From positions 310,001 to 374,000 of the forward strand of contig CAJNOJ010000009.1 of assembly GCA_905250025.1 (NCBI GenBank): 64,000 nucleotides of DNA, in the 5' to 3' direction. Below, one piece after another: positions 33,101 to 45,920 of this stretch. Origin of the DNA: Adineta ricciae (taxonomy: Eukaryota; Rotifera; Eurotatoria; Adinetida; Adinetidae). The notes under the pieces were generated by a model. That model had not been told where the DNA came from. It did not search any database and saw only the letters and a program-made list of their open reading frames with translations. Both the position numbers and the translations under genes were made by a program. Positions within the stretch are counted from its first letter, which is position 1. Each line of letters begins with the position of its first letter.

Positions 33101-35718
33101 TAGCTGCTTCGATTAAACAATTCGATCGATCCTGTGAACGAAATTTATATCGAAACAAGAGCTCGATTTCGAAGCTACAATCACAATACCTTCAGTAGAT
33201 GATTGGGATCTGCACCATTGAGAAGAAGAATTGTCGCTAAATCGAAATGTCCACCGGCACATGCTAATGAAAGAACAGTTGCATCGTTAGTAATGGTCGA
33301 TCGATTAACATCAGCTCCTAGGAAAATTGTAATCCAGTATAGTAAAGGAGAAGACTCGTAGGTGATCTCTACCTTTTGATATTAAATACCGTACTGTACA
33401 TATGTGTCCTGCACGTGCTGCTTTCATGATCGGTGTTCGTCCTTCGTTTTCAGCATCATCAATACGTGCACCGGAATTGAGTAAAACTTCGGCTACTTTT
33501 GTATTTCCACTTTCACAAGCATAGCCCAGTGCTAAATCAAGAATAGAAGCAAAAATGCCAGTTCGATCGTTCATTCAAACAAATAGGTCGATCTACCTGT
33601 ATCTCCAACACGAGTGGTCTGGTTGACGTTCGCTCCTGTGCAGAGATGAAATTCAAGTCGAATTCAAATATAAATGTAGATCATTCTACCTTTTTCTATG
33701 AGATACGGAACAAGTTCAATATGTCCTTCTTGTGATGCTTCCATGAGAGGAGTCGACTGACCTAAATTGATATTAGCGCCATTATCTAGAAGAATCTTCA
33801 CCACGTCCAAAAATCCACCAGCACATGCCAATGTTACTGAAAATGAAAGACACATGAATGAATCTCGAAATGTTGAAACTGATAGAGTTGTTTACATGCA
33901 GTCTCCTGTGCTTCTTCAGTTGTTCGATTAACATTTGCTCCTAAAACACATAACATTTGTTCGTATTTATGCCGTTGATTTACTCATCTAACCTTTCGAA
34001 ACAAGTAAATTCACAATATCATCATGTCCTTCTCTACTAGCTGAAAATAGAGAAAAAATCCAAATAGATATAGAATTTAAATCCGCTTAATGATACCGAC
34101 CTTCCATCAATGGTGTATAACCCTCATCATTCACTTCTTCAAGATTAGCTCCCCGTTCGATCAACAACGACGCCAGTTCGAAATGACCACCACATGCACT
34201 CAATGTCAACGGACTTTCATAACTATCTGGTGGCATATTTACATCGGCGCCATGATCTAACAGTAATCTTGCAACTTGAACATGGCCATCCATACAGGCT
34301 TCCATTAAAGCTAAAAAATAACACAACCCAATGCTTCTTTTCTCGATGAACTAATCTCTCAAGTCTACCTGTATGCATTTCATCAGTTTTATTTCCATTT
34401 TCTAAGTGAATAAAAAAGAGCGTCTATGAGAACACAAGCACACCAAAATGTGCGAATGAACTTACTATCCTTCGATTGATTATTTGTTCCAGCGCCATGA
34501 TCCAGTAAAAGTTGAGTTACTTCGACATGTCCACCACCAGCTGCTTCCATCTAGAAACGCTCACCAATACATCATTAGGGACTATTGAAAAGACAATTAC
34601 CAATGGTGTATGACCATTTTCGTTCGTTTCTTCTACTTTTGCACCATGTTTCAATAATAATCGTACGATATCCACATAACCCTTGAAATTGTAAAGAAAA
34701 GAGCATAACATAACAGTGTCTTGTTTTGATGTTCTTACTCCTCCCGCTGCATAATGTAGCGCTGTATTTCCTGACGTAGATTGTATATTTACATTTGCTT
34801 TGTATTTGATTAGAAGTTCAACAATTTCATAGTGACCAGCATTACACGCTTAAATAGAAAGCAATAATGAGTACTTCATTGAAATTTTTATTTTTCGTCG
34901 TCGAACCTTCCATCAATGGTGTACAATCTTGTTTATTTCCTCGATCATCGACGGCAATGTCTGGTATCGTACGAAGTATAAGTTCAACTAGATCAATGTA
35001 TCCGTTGGAACAAGCTAATGATAAAATACTATCACCATCCTCATTGATGTCATTGAGATATTCTTTGATATTCTTTGTTTGAAGAATTTTTTCAACTGTT
35101 TGAAGATCATTATTTACACAAGCACGAAGTAGTACACCGGAGTCTTTGTTTAATAATTTCGATGGCTTCTTTTCATTTTGTGATATTGCTGATGAAGAGG
35201 ATGAGGAGAGAGCGTTGGCAATATGATGTAAACCACCGATGTTATTCGTTACGCTACTTGTTAGTAAACGTACAACTTGCTGATCACGCCAGAAGTCTTC
35301 TGGTATAGGAGAATTGGTTATACCAGTTGCTTCCAGAATGGCAGCCAGTTTCGCTTGTGTATCAGGATCAATAGGACCAATATCGATATCATCGTTAAAT
35401 TTATGATTGAAAGATAAACGTGAATGAGAAATAAACGGCGATGGAATATCATCTTCGTCATCGTCGTCTTCTTCCTCGTCACTTGTTTCATCCTATGAAT
35501 AGAAAAACCGCATGAGAAAAAAAACAAAAATATGCGGTTGAATGGACTACTTCAATATCTTCTTCGTCGTCTGTTAACATTCTATGATTTTGATGTGAAT
35601 AACGTGTTAAACCAACAGAAATAATCGGAACGTCAGTTAAATCAATCGACGAATCTTGTTTAGAATTTGATTTTATCGCTTGATCAGCTATTGTTGATGT
35701 TTGAGAAGTACTTTTCAT
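27080..35718 (-). CDS. ANKHD1: ankyrin-repeat and KH-domain protein, mask/ANKHD1/ANKRD17 orthologue
   Basis: Large minus-strand gene of more than twenty exons with short introns; about 2,300 residues by rough count. It starts at ATG 35718 (MKSTSQTSTIADQAIKSNSK). In order: acidic N-terminus; first ankyrin block (about 35040-33100, for example NENGHTPLMEAAGGGHVEV); acidic Asp/Glu linker at 32940-33010; coiled-coil-like linker (LEQLQNVEKELHDKAQQH, 32500-31800); second ankyrin block (31600-30130, for example NAYIEHRDKKGFTPLILA); Lys/Glu-rich coiled coil (29870-30080); one KH domain (29370-29520); a long Ser/Pro/Gln-rich region with polyQ near 27800-27830; and a final exon of Gln repeats ending HPR at TAG 27080-27082. 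The order ANK-linker-ANK-coil-KH-disordered tail is diagnostic of mask, a scaffold of Hippo/Yorkie and receptor tyrosine kinase signalling. The KH GxxG loop is altered. Confidence 0.93.
27795..27830 (-). repeat. CAG/CAA (polyglutamine) run in mask
   Basis: CTG/TTG triplets on the plus strand give about ten consecutive Gln residues on the minus strand, within the disordered region of mask. A second run lies at 27093-27133 in the last exon. Low-complexity coding microsatellites. Confidence 0.85.
32938..33006 (-). repeat. Asp/Glu codon repeat in mask
   Basis: TCG/TCA/TCT triplets on the plus strand encode an uninterrupted Asp/Glu run on the minus strand, between the first ankyrin block and the linker. 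Acidic linkers are also found here in other mask proteins. Confidence 0.8.
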
Positions 35719-37112
35719 ATGACAAACTTAATTGTTCATGCTAAAATTTTGCAAGAAGAGTTTCATGACAAAAACGTTGTTAAATTCCACTACGAACAAC
35801 TGCCTAGTCGATCTCTCAGGGCGGAACAGAAACGGAGAGGTAAGAAGAATGGTACAAAAGATACAACAGGAAACAGACATCGACAATACAACGAGATACA
35901 AATACAAACAGAAACGAACGAAGAAGGATAGGCAAAGGAGAGTAATACCAACAATATTGGACACGATGATAGTATAATATGGATCGGGAATTGCTTGTTT
36001 CCTACCATAGCTAAATTGTAAATTTCAGAAATTGACCATACAGATTTGTTTGTCGTAGAAAATAGAGATTTCACAAGAAAAATTGTAAGAATCACATTTG
36101 TAAAGGATTACGAGGACAAAAATTTCGAAAATTCAAACAAATATTTCGTCGATAGATGTCGCTGTTTGTTTGAGACGTAATGTAACAAGACTGCGAAGAT
36201 ATATATGCGTATGCTATACTTTTTTTAGTAATTTTCCAATGTTGAAAAAAACACGACGAATATATCGATGGAGGTATCTCGATGTTCTGCAATTTTTCTT
36301 CCATTAAACAAAAATTATATCACATGGTTTGTTGAATGCAAAGTAAAATCTATATTGAGAGAGAATGTTTCTCAAAAGAATACCAAAGCTATACTTTTCC
36401 CGTTCAACAATATCTTTTATTGAATAAAAACTCTAACCTATGAGTTGAATGATCGATTATTTCCTACTCTTCTCTCTTCTATTACAGCAAGCTTCCGTTA
36501 GGAATCGCCGGACATTCGTACAAATTTTGTCACTTCCTGTGATATAGTAGATACTTATATCCGGTATTCATTCCAAAAGTGAAGGAAATATTAGATTTAG
36601 TGGTCATGTATAAATTCACTTAGACCATTTCACGAGAAAACGTTATTCTGGTACGTCTTTTTGTTTACATGAGACACACACACACATACATAACTCTCAC
36701 TTAAAAACATTAATTTCAAAGCCATGTTTGACCATGCTAACTTGAAATTCATCTCTCGTCTCATCGTTCTGATTTGCCAATTTGAAGAAAACACGTGTAT
36801 ACATACTCAAGTACATGTTTGCATAAGAACACATAACACACACACATATCGACATACTCTGTTGAGACAACCATGCATCAACACACGAAGGAAAAATGTA
36901 ACTTTTTTTTCGTTTCTTTTTCGAAGTCTATAAGAGAAAAGGTAAATCTTACTCACTTTTTTCTCTAAGATAGTCGAAGAAAAAAAAAGACTACATACAT
37001 TCGTTTGTTAGTGAGTGAAGCATAATATTCGACGCTCATTCTCTTTATACACACTTAAATAAAATGAACGCACGATTCAATTAGATATCTTTCTCCAAGA
37101 AAACAAAGATCC
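35719..37112. other. divergent intergenic region
   Basis: Upstream of mask (minus) and of the unknown plus-strand gene at 37113. Short frames on both strands at 35701-35977 overlap the mask start and look like shadows. CA-rich microsatellite pieces lie at 36672-36690 and 36833-36848. Likely promoter sequence for both genes. Confidence 0.4.
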
Positions 37113-37781
37113 ATGTTACCTGAATTAGGTAAATGTTAATTTATAAAGTGTTTTCTTTCTATACGTTATTTTCAACTAGAAACACCATCAACTTTTGACA
37201 GCAGTTGTTGTCGTCTTGTTCGTACTGATCGATCATCTCGTTTGATTTTACCATTAGCACGTCGCGGCCGTCCGTATCATCCCGATCGATCTCAGCGGCT
37301 CCTCTGTAAAACTTGTTCGAGTATAAAACATGCTCAACAACGTGAAATTCTTCAGCGACAACGAAACCCTTCCGAACAGAGTACTGCAAACATCTTCAAT
37401 ACAATCAGTGATCTAGATCGACCATCGGGAACTGATATTTCTCATGAAATCGAGTTTTCTCTCGCAGATAAAGACGACAACATTCACTTGAATCAGAACG
37501 AATACGAACCGGCACAAATGCTAATTTGGAAAATGAGTCCATCTGATCATCGCACCATCACTCTGGATGATACTGGTTGTTTAAATGATAATGAAAAGAA
37601 AGTATTATTACAAGAAGCTATTGCAAAGCTACGATTTGTTTTAAATAATCGTTCAGCAGCAGGAGCAGCAGCAACAACAACAGCAACGATCTCGCAAAAT
37701 GATTTAGATCAAATTGAATTTACTTATCGGGCTTTGCAAACAACAGTTAATATTCTCTCACCATCGTTGGATTCACTATAA
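37113..37781 (+). CDS. uncharacterised protein, 205 residues
   Basis: Exon 1 is 37113-37128 (MLPEL start) and exon 2 is 37180-37781, joined in phase 1 by a 51 bp intron (GTAAAT...CAACTAG). The joined frame begins MLPELETPSTFDSSCCR. It has a basic middle (RRGRPYHP, then CKTCSSIKHAQQREILQ), a central QMLIWKMSPSDHRTI motif, and a C-terminal helix-rich part (NEKKVLLQEAIAKLRFVLNN, then an Ala/Thr run, then QIEFTYRALQTTVNIL). I do not recognise the family. The start is supported by the splice join; the ATG inside exon 2 at 37242 would be downstream of conserved-looking sequence. Confidence 0.6.
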
Positions 37782-38075
37782 ATTGAATTAGACTGAAACT
37801 TTGATTGAGATGCAATTGCCTTTAAGAATCTTAACTTTCTTCATAACAAATTGACAGAATATTGCTGAATGCGTATCATTAACGAAAGGAAATTAATCTA
37901 GTCTTTCTGATCCAGCGGACTTCTCTTCTGAAGACTCAATTAGGTGACTTTTGTTCTTAGTAGCTAAATATAATCTTCTGCATAGAAAATACCTGCATTT
38001 CGCGTAAATTTATTTCTGATCAAACAAACTTCTAAAAAATAAAAAGCACTAAAAGGTAACGAGAGTATCATACGA

Positions 38076-39044
38076 TCAATAAATGCACGATAATAACAAG
38101 AAAATCATCGTTAGAAATACTGATGGAGAACGAATTTGACCAGCATTGAATAAGGATTGGAAGAGATATTGTGCCGATGCATCTTGCTGCCGAGGCAATC
38201 GATGGAATTCATCTTCTAGAATACATAGATTTGTTTAATTGTTGACATAGCTTATCGATTGGTCTGTTTTCACTCACTTGTACGGCGTCGGACTAGAATA
38301 TGGGCTTCTTTTCCATTATACCTACATGTATAGTTTGCTTGATGAAAATTTTGAGTTTTTTTATTGAAAAATATTGTTAAACGTTGAGTGTTCGATGAGA
38401 TCGGTTCAGTATGAAAATCATAGTTTGATTGATTCAATAGTTGCCCGTTGACAAGCCATGTTAAATCGTCGAAATGAATTTCTGAATCACATGATAATGA
38501 ACAAGTTAATGTAAATGTTCGATTAACCGGATAGAGAAACAGAGGAGATGGTGGAGTTAGATGCGGATGCGCTAAGCATAAGTCAAAACACGAATGTCAG
38601 CAACGATCACATATCGTGAGAGAAATACATACAATTAACCAGTAATTTTATACTATGTTGACCACTTGAACTTGATTTACATGCGTAGATTCCTTGATCT
38701 TCCCTCGAAACATTACTGATCAACAAACGGGGAGTCGATGATGATGACGAAGATACGAGATTGTAACGACCTATGGTAGCATATTCAGAAAAGAGAATAT
38801 CGCCAATGGCGATCAGCGTTAAATGTGAATGCGATGAATTGGGACGAAACCACGAGATCTGTACGAGAAGAAATCTGCAAGAGAATGCTTTTTTTTTGCT
38901 TTCTCAACGTACCACTTCATATGAATTCTTTGTTGAACGTATTGGACATTTAAGTTCAATATCCGTTCCACACGAAACACGCATTGTTGCCGCATTAGCT
39001 AAAAAAATCGAGATAAAGAACGATAATCCACTCCGATTTCCCAT
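38076..39044 (-). CDS. two-Ig-domain cell-surface protein, probably GPI-anchored
   Basis: Four minus-strand exons, 39044-38913, 38858-38633, 38571-38278 and 38215-38076, give 263 residues with all phases closing. Exon 1 is a signal peptide (MGNRSGLSFFISIFLANAAT) and the first Ig Cys (ELKCPI). Exon 2 completes Ig domain 1: the core Trp (ISWFRPN) and the D-x-G-x-Y-x-C signature (REDQGIYACKS). Exon 3 encodes Ig domain 2 (FTLTCSLSC, LTWLVNG, QANYTCRYNG). Exon 4 ends in a hydrophobic stretch (VFLTMIFLLLSCIY) right at the stop, typical of a GPI-attachment signal. The gene is too fragmented for a single long open frame. Adhesion or neuronal recognition is the usual role of such proteins; the partner is unknown. 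Confidence 0.8.
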
Positions 39045-41343
39045 TAGAGTTCCGAGAATTTACTTGTAAATGATAATGATGATGATAAAATGATAAAATA
39101 GATGATGATCAAATCAGAGAGTGTTCGACACGACGAATTGATATTGAAGTTCGACATGATTAGCGATGAGAGTCTGCCACATTGCGTCTGAAATAGTACA
39201 TATACAATACCCTGAAGAGTTCGTATTGTCTCGGGCGTGATTAACTTTTTAGTATGTAGTAGACGTCATTTAAATTGCTCTTTCTCCTCTTTGCTTCTCC
39301 TCTCTTCTCTCTGGTTGCTACACAAATACATACACACGCCCCTGTTCAAATTTCGATTTTGTCGTTGTCGTTTGATCGCTTTCTTCTCAATCAAAATCTC
39401 ATTTGTTGTTTGACTGCTACATAGCGTACGAGACAATGATGTTAGCCCTGATATCAAATTTGTCCGCCTTGGTCAAGTGAGCGTACATAGACATCCCTCA
39501 ATTTGCTTTACTCACCTGCTGATTTGATTATGCTCATCAGAGAGACAAGTTATTTTTATAGGTCAATACGATATTGAAAATCGAAATCATCTGCTTTTTC
39601 TCTAATCGATAAAAAGAACAACTTGTTCACCTTTTTAACATTCGTTTTCTAACGATCAGACAATTAATTGACGTATATTGGATGAATATGTTTACACGAA
39701 ATTCGATTCTCTGTTACTTTTCCCATCTGTCAACAATCGAAGAAGAAGAACAACTGTTCAGTCTGTCTCGTCCTTTTTTTTCATGTGTATATCTGTAGAC
39801 TCTCGTAGGAGAGTAGATCAGCAGACAGCAGAGTGTGTCGAGAAAAAAAATGGATGGAGCTTATTCTTAACTCATGCTTATATAAGACAAAAGGAGAGTT
39901 AAATATATAGGATCAAAACAGAGAACGTGAAAATCAATTAGTCTTATCCTACTATGATTCCAGTTAGATTCTTGTGGGCAATAAACATAAGGACATCTTC
40001 TTACACTAATGACAAATGATACATGAATATCTTTCTACAGAAAATATGCATCGGATTTAGTTTCATACAATGTATGAACAATGGTACACGTGCGTGTCTT
40101 ATGTATATATATATTCTTGAATTCCTCAGTAGGATTCATGATGCAATATATAAATAAGTCAAGCAAACGACACGATCAATCATCACTCACACAAATGGGC
40201 TTCTTCTTCGTATCTTATGTATATGTTTCTCTGCTGCTCTGCTCTTACAATTCAAAATCAAACATTGCAATTTTATAACAATCGATGGATGTCATCGATG
40301 CAGCAGATTTTCTTACACAAAAACAAGACCTTCGTAGATGCCATTTACGACGTGATGGTGTTGTAGTCGTACATATCGAATTGCATAATGCGCAACAGCT
40401 CGTACTTCACTCTTTTTTTTCCTACTCTATAAATGTAGTTAAAATTAAGAGAAAAGAGTCAAATTCAATTCAAATCATCAAGAGCAATTATCATGCTCAA
40501 TCGATTCAATTGTTCATTATCGATTGACTTCTCTTGCCCGTTTCTTTTTTCCTCATTCTCTTCTTGCCTGTCTGTCAGTCACGGTATTGAACATCGAATT
40601 CAGATCAGAGACAATCATCGGAAGAAATATGTGTAAAATCGAAAAATGTCAACTGAACATTTATCACTTTGTTTCCAATAAGACGAACTTACTTGAACAA
40701 CGATCTCTATTGCTTGTAACCTTCACACCAGGATCGTTAAATACGGTCTGTGTCGTTTCCGGTAGTAGCCACTCGATGATGAGAAAAATAGATATATGTG
40801 TGTGTGTGAAGAGAGATGTATATCCTGAGTATGTTGATGGTTCTAGAACGTTTTTCTCAGCATCAGTTCGAAGGACATGTTGATGATAGCGTGCTGTTGT
40901 AACAATTTCGCCGGTGGATAGCTCAAAGAACAAAGGAAGAATGAGGACGTTATGGGCTCGTTCAGCTGAATTAGAAGAAATGATGAGCAAAGCAACGGAC
41001 GCGCTTTTTCTCTAGTTCTCGATTATGCATTAAGACAGGGAGAGGGAGAGAGGCAGAGGGAGAAAAGCGACCCGAAGAAAGAAAGAACAATGTCCTTTCT
41101 CGGCTTCGAAACTGACAATTAAGGTAACATATACGTTCTCGAAGTCACCTTTCTTTCTCCTTTTTTGGTTTAACTCAACTAATTGCAAATATGATCGTAT
41201 TCACCTGAATGAACTAAAAGTCTTTTAACGAAAGAAGGAAATCAAGAAACTTCCGTTGAAAAGTGACGGCTATCTCCTTTATTTCAATGAGAAAATGCCA
41301 AAATCAATTCCTCTCTCTTTATACATATGTCTTATGCACTAAC
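39045..41343. other. gene-poor region
   Basis: No supported gene. A 108-codon minus frame at 40664-40990 has protein-like sequence (LPLFFELSTGEIVTTARYHQ) and a GTAAGT inside it, so it may be part of an unrecognised gene, but I could not find partner exons. Other frames are biased in composition. Confidence 0.4.
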
Positions 41344-41503
41344 NNNNNNNNNNNNNNNNNNNNNNNNNNNNNNNNNNNNNNGAAGTAAGTAATGTCTCAG
41401 TGTCATTCTCTTCCGTTGAAAAGTGACGGCTATCTCCTTTATTTCAATGAGAAAATGCCAAAATCAATTCCTCTCTCTTTATACATATGTCTTATGCACT
41501 AAC
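41250..41503 (+). repeat. 94 bp direct repeat flanking an assembly gap
   Basis: Bases 41250-41343 and 41410-41503 are the same sequence, starting CTTCCGTTGAAAAGTGACGG and ending CTTATGCACTAAC. The first copy runs straight into the run of N. This is what an unmerged overlap or collapsed tandem repeat looks like in an assembly. Confidence 0.9.
41344..41381. other. assembly gap (38 N)
   Basis: Run of 38 unknown bases between the two copies of the direct repeat. True length is uncertain. Confidence 0.99.
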
Positions 41504-41592
41504 CAGAAAGAAAAGCTGTCTGAATGTTTTTTCAATCAATAAAAAAAAAACTAACCATCGGAAAAGAATGACACTGAGACATTACTTAATTC
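41382..41592. repeat. imperfect inverted repeat next to the gap
   Basis: Bases 41382-41415 (with AAGTAATGTCTCAGTGTCAT) are repeated inverted at 41559-41592 (with ATGACACTGAGACATTACTT), with few mismatches, separated by about 143 bases that include the second direct-repeat copy. It could be a foldback or small transposon end, or an assembly fold. Confidence 0.75.
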
Positions 41593-44500
41593 AAAATCAC
41601 TCTAGGAAACTTCTTCAAATACGCATTTGATTGATAGACTGACAATATAAATATGAATTAGTTATTCGAACTTTTTTTGTTAGACGATATGGATCGCCTG
41701 ACTTCTTCTTCTCAATGATTAATCTTACTTACAATGGGGAGTGTCACTGGTAAGGATGGATGAGCTGCAATGAAGAATGCATGCCTGCCCGCCCCTGTGC
41801 TTAAAACACAACAGTCAAGTCACGACATGATGCCTATTATCGTCCGCTTACCTACCTATGATGTAATAAAGAACATTGATGATTTCCTTCTTATTACTAC
41901 TACTGTTATCCACATGTATACATGTATTTATATGTGCGCGTGTGTCTTTTTTCCTAAGGGTTGAGAAGAGAAACACTAGAAATTGGGCAATGTCGATTTC
42001 TTATTCAGTTGATGATCAAAAGGTGAAGGGACGAAGAAAAGAATTTGTATAATAAGATTTAGTATGTTCGATGAAGGTGATCAAGAACTGTCGCATAGAC
42101 TTTTCTTTTTATCTGATTTTCATCGACAATGGAATTATACCAAGGACAGTCGAAAGCAAAGAAAAGATGAAATTCATCTCGGATCAAATGATTACACCGC
42201 TTACTGGCTCGTCGAGTTTGAGAAAAGTCTTTTATCCAAAGTACAACATGATATGACAGCTGTATCAGCAGTCAACATCAATCAAGATACTATTCGGTCT
42301 AATCAGAAATCAAAATGATGTAACAAATCAATTAATCAATACCGTTCCTATGTAGTTGATATTTCTGTCTCCTTGAGAGAACATTGGTCATTATTTTCAT
42401 ATAGACAATTGATTAAGTAGTTCGATGAACTAAATCGTTTTTTCGTCCATGACAGTCAACGATGTCGAAATCAACCCATGTAAATTAAGCAGAACGAGAA
42501 ATTCTCGTCGTATTGATCTTACCCATCAAATAGCTAATAGTAACGTCTGATGATCCGACAAATGTTTACTTTGTTGTTAGTTTTTGATCGTGTTTATTTC
42601 TCATCATTCGACAATGACATTAAGGTATATGGAAGAATTAGAGCGATTAGCTCACTTGTTATTCGATGATGCAAGACATGAAAATAGTGTATACATGGAA
42701 GGAATGATCGATCAATCGATCTTATTACAACATAACAATGAATGATATAGTTAGTAGAGGGAATTTGTTAACGAACTAATTGATCTTTTTCTATTTCGAC
42801 ATGATGTAATCGAATCTGTTTAGGAAAAAAAAAGAAACTGACTGACATGAGGAAGTTAACTTGTCTGATTTGATGAACTAAACAAATCATGTGAAGATGA
42901 AAAGACCGGATGTATGTACGCACGTTTCATACAAATGTTTCCATTAAGTGTAACCTTGAAAGACCAACAGAACTACTGTTGATTAATTCGAACTAAATAT
43001 AGAATAGAATTATTCATCATCATTGATGATATATCAATTAGAGAAATAAAGATAAAACAGATCTGTTCGCTGGAAAACTTTCCAGTTGAACAATTACTTC
43101 TTGCCATTCATTGAAGTACCTAGTCGGCGTTCCAATTATTAAGTTGACTTTTTTTACATAGTCGCTCCTACTTTTTGATTGTTAACCGACTGAATATGTC
43201 AATTGTTGAATTCTTCACGCGGTTCTACCTTTAACTATGAAGATTATTTCGTTCATTTAAGAGTTGAGCGTTTGCATAGCATCTGTCAAATTATAATCGA
43301 CGCCTTGCTGTCAGAAATTATAATATTCTAAGATGTTCTCGAGACCATGGGAACATCTGACATAGAGAATGAAAACTTCAGATGATCTTGTTTTTTTCTC
43401 TGCTAATAATTACAAATCCGGTCTCTCTATGACAACACGATACGCTTGAAGATGTTGATTCAATGAATAAGAATTAATTCTAGAGCGAATAACAAACTTT
43501 CTCCGAGAAATTCTACAAGTTGTTGAAACATGTCCTAAACTTCCTGATCGGTCGTAAAGTATGTTCTTCCAAGTACACAGGCAGAGAGGAAAATCATGCT
43601 AAAGAAGATTCCGTTTAAATTTAGAATGAGTCTTCTCATGACAAAGACATTGAACCACAAAATCCAGAAAATTTGAATTAACCCCGAAGTGCAGCTATTT
43701 TTGCATTCGGGTGAGCATGAAAATGAATATTTATTGAAACAACGGAAATTTTAGTACGGGAAAATGATGTGTGAAGTTAATTATGAAATAATAAATCCGT
43801 CATGGTTAGCAAACTATGAATAGTTCGGAGCGAATAAAAGAAAACCATCGTGTTTTTCTGTTTGTCAGAGAATATTTCGAAATATAAAAGAATACTGATG
43901 ATGAGGAAAACGTTGTTTTTGTTTTCAAAGAACTCATCTACGCAGTGTGTTGTCAAAATGAATAGTATTGTATGTGCAATGAGAAGTATGTGTTTGGTTT
44001 TCTATTGAAATCAGCTTTGCAGGTGAATCAACGGTTGATTATCTTTTTCTTCTCTTTTCTCTCCTTTAATATCGTCTGATATTCTCTTTCAACAAGATTT
44101 TCCTCCATGCTGAGGTTCTCCAATTGAAAAGATGCAGAATTCCTGTATTCTCTTCCAAATGTGACTATCATGGTAGAGGAAAAACAACCTTGAACGTCAT
44201 GTTTTCCCAGGGATTATTGCCGCATGAATACGTTTTCAAATACTAAATCAAATCTGATTCCGAGAAGAACAATTCGCCGCGTCACGTAATCAATTATATG
44301 TCGTCATTATGGAAACTTGCAAACGTTTTTGGATACTCTTATCAGTCAGAGCAGACGAGGAGCGAGGGAGGTTGAGAGAAGAACAGAACACGATACTAGC
44401 TGCTCTTGTCTGTGGTGAGATAATGAGTTTTACTAATTCAATGTAGAATCTCGAATTATTTGCTTGAAATCTTCTTGCGTCGATAGTGAGCATTTTTTTT

Positions 44501-44663
44501 CCTCTTCTTCGCCTCCCGACGTCAACAGTCACGCAAAAAGCATATTGTGCGCGTCAAAGGATAAGACGAGGCAGCATCAATGCTTGCTTTTCTTCTCATT
44601 TTTTTTCTTGTTTACTGACTAAGCTAGTTGGTCGCTTATTTCTTTTAATATTCATTCATTATT
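41593..44663. other. gene-poor region
   Basis: About 3 kb of AT-rich DNA. A plus-strand frame of 84 codons at 42064-42318 (LSHRLFFLSDFHRQWNYTKD) has protein-like composition and an AG just before it, so it might be a lone exon; no partner exon or family is recognised. Nothing else supported. Confidence 0.4.
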
Positions 44664-45616
44664 ATGATGAAAGTGGATGCTGATCAATCATTACCGCCTA
44701 CAGATGCCAATAGTACTTTTCGTATCGAACAGGAGTCCACGGACAAGAGAAGCTATTGGAAAGATCTGCGACAAAGTTGCAACTGGATCCATTTAACACA
44801 CAGATGTTTTGACGAGAAAGGTAATGGCGTTTTTCAAAGATTATCACATTTCATGTCACTTTAACCTTATATTCAGATTGGAAATTAGCATTTTGCTCTT
44901 CATCCATTGACTTTATTAATAAATATCCAAATATTTTCTTGTTATATCGAACAATTTTGTTCTTTCTAACATTAATTGACTTAATACATGGAATTGTCAT
45001 CGCTCATCCTATTCATGAATGGTTCATCTATTTTACACATCTAACACTTCTCATCACATTCTTCGCTGTCTCCTTTCAGTTTTTAACGACATGTCGAGTG
45101 AATTTTTTCCGCGGCGATCGTATCGTTCCATCGTCACATGTCCAATATATTCACATGATCTTAATCGTGATCTCCTTAGGCACTGGTCTTGCCATATGTC
45201 TTCTCTACTGGACATTTATCTACAATCCCTCGATGTCAAATAACTATCTAAAGATGGTCTTCGATCACGGAGTCCTGTGGATTTTGATCTTCATCGATAT
45301 CTTGATTTTTACACGTCTACCAATTTATATGATTGACTGTATTCCAATAATGATCTTTGCCTGCCTTTATGGACTATTCACAATCATTGCTTTTATCTTT
45401 AGTTTCAATTTTAGTAATAATAGAACGGGATACGTTTACCAGGCATTCGATCTTCATCATTCACCACTACGTGTGATCATGCAAATTCTTCTATTTATAT
45501 TTCTTTTGCCTGTTGGAACAGTATTTATTCTTTGGAATGTCTTTCGCTTACGGCGTTCAATCGACGTTAAAGTAACGAATACGAGACGTATATCCAATGG
45601 AAATCTCATTGTTTAG
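44664..45616 (+). CDS. rolling-stone-like multipass membrane protein
   Basis: Exons 44664-44820 and 44877-45616 are joined by a 56 bp phase-1 intron (GTAATGG...ATTCAG) to give 298 residues. After a hydrophilic N-terminus (about 55 residues) there are six or seven hydrophobic helices, for example LYRTILFFLTLIDLIHG, YIHMILIVISLGTGLAI and MQILLFIFLLPVGTVFILW. The arrangement (a W-x-x-Y-x-T-H helix 2, a YW after helix 3, an H-G-V-L-W helix 4, then R-x-P) resembles the rolling stone/AIG1-like family, which in Drosophila acts in myoblast fusion. The short tail has basic residues. A polyadenylation signal AATAAA lies at about 45650. Assignment is by pattern and should be tested. Confidence 0.65.
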
Positions 45617-45920
45617 TGTAGAAATTGAACGAGATCTTATTATTTTTCTAATAAAAGTTTTTTTTTCTTGTTATCTGAAAGCGTTTTATGAAGAACAATA
45701 ACAACAACTAATTAGAAGATATTCATCCTATCGAAAATATTTTGTTGTTTTTGTATAAATTAGCATATGAACTAGGAGTTCATCTCGTTCTCGAAGAAAA
45801 TGCGATGTCGATATAATTGAATTTCAACGAAATATATTTTCTAGTCAAACTGTCAAAAAATATTCGACTGAATAAAAACACACAAGTATGAAACAGTATG
45901 TATTAAACGCACACTTTTGG
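45617..45920. other. convergent 3' region
   Basis: About 300 bases between the membrane protein (plus) and the zinc-finger gene (minus); AT-rich 3' UTR sequence. Confidence 0.4.
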
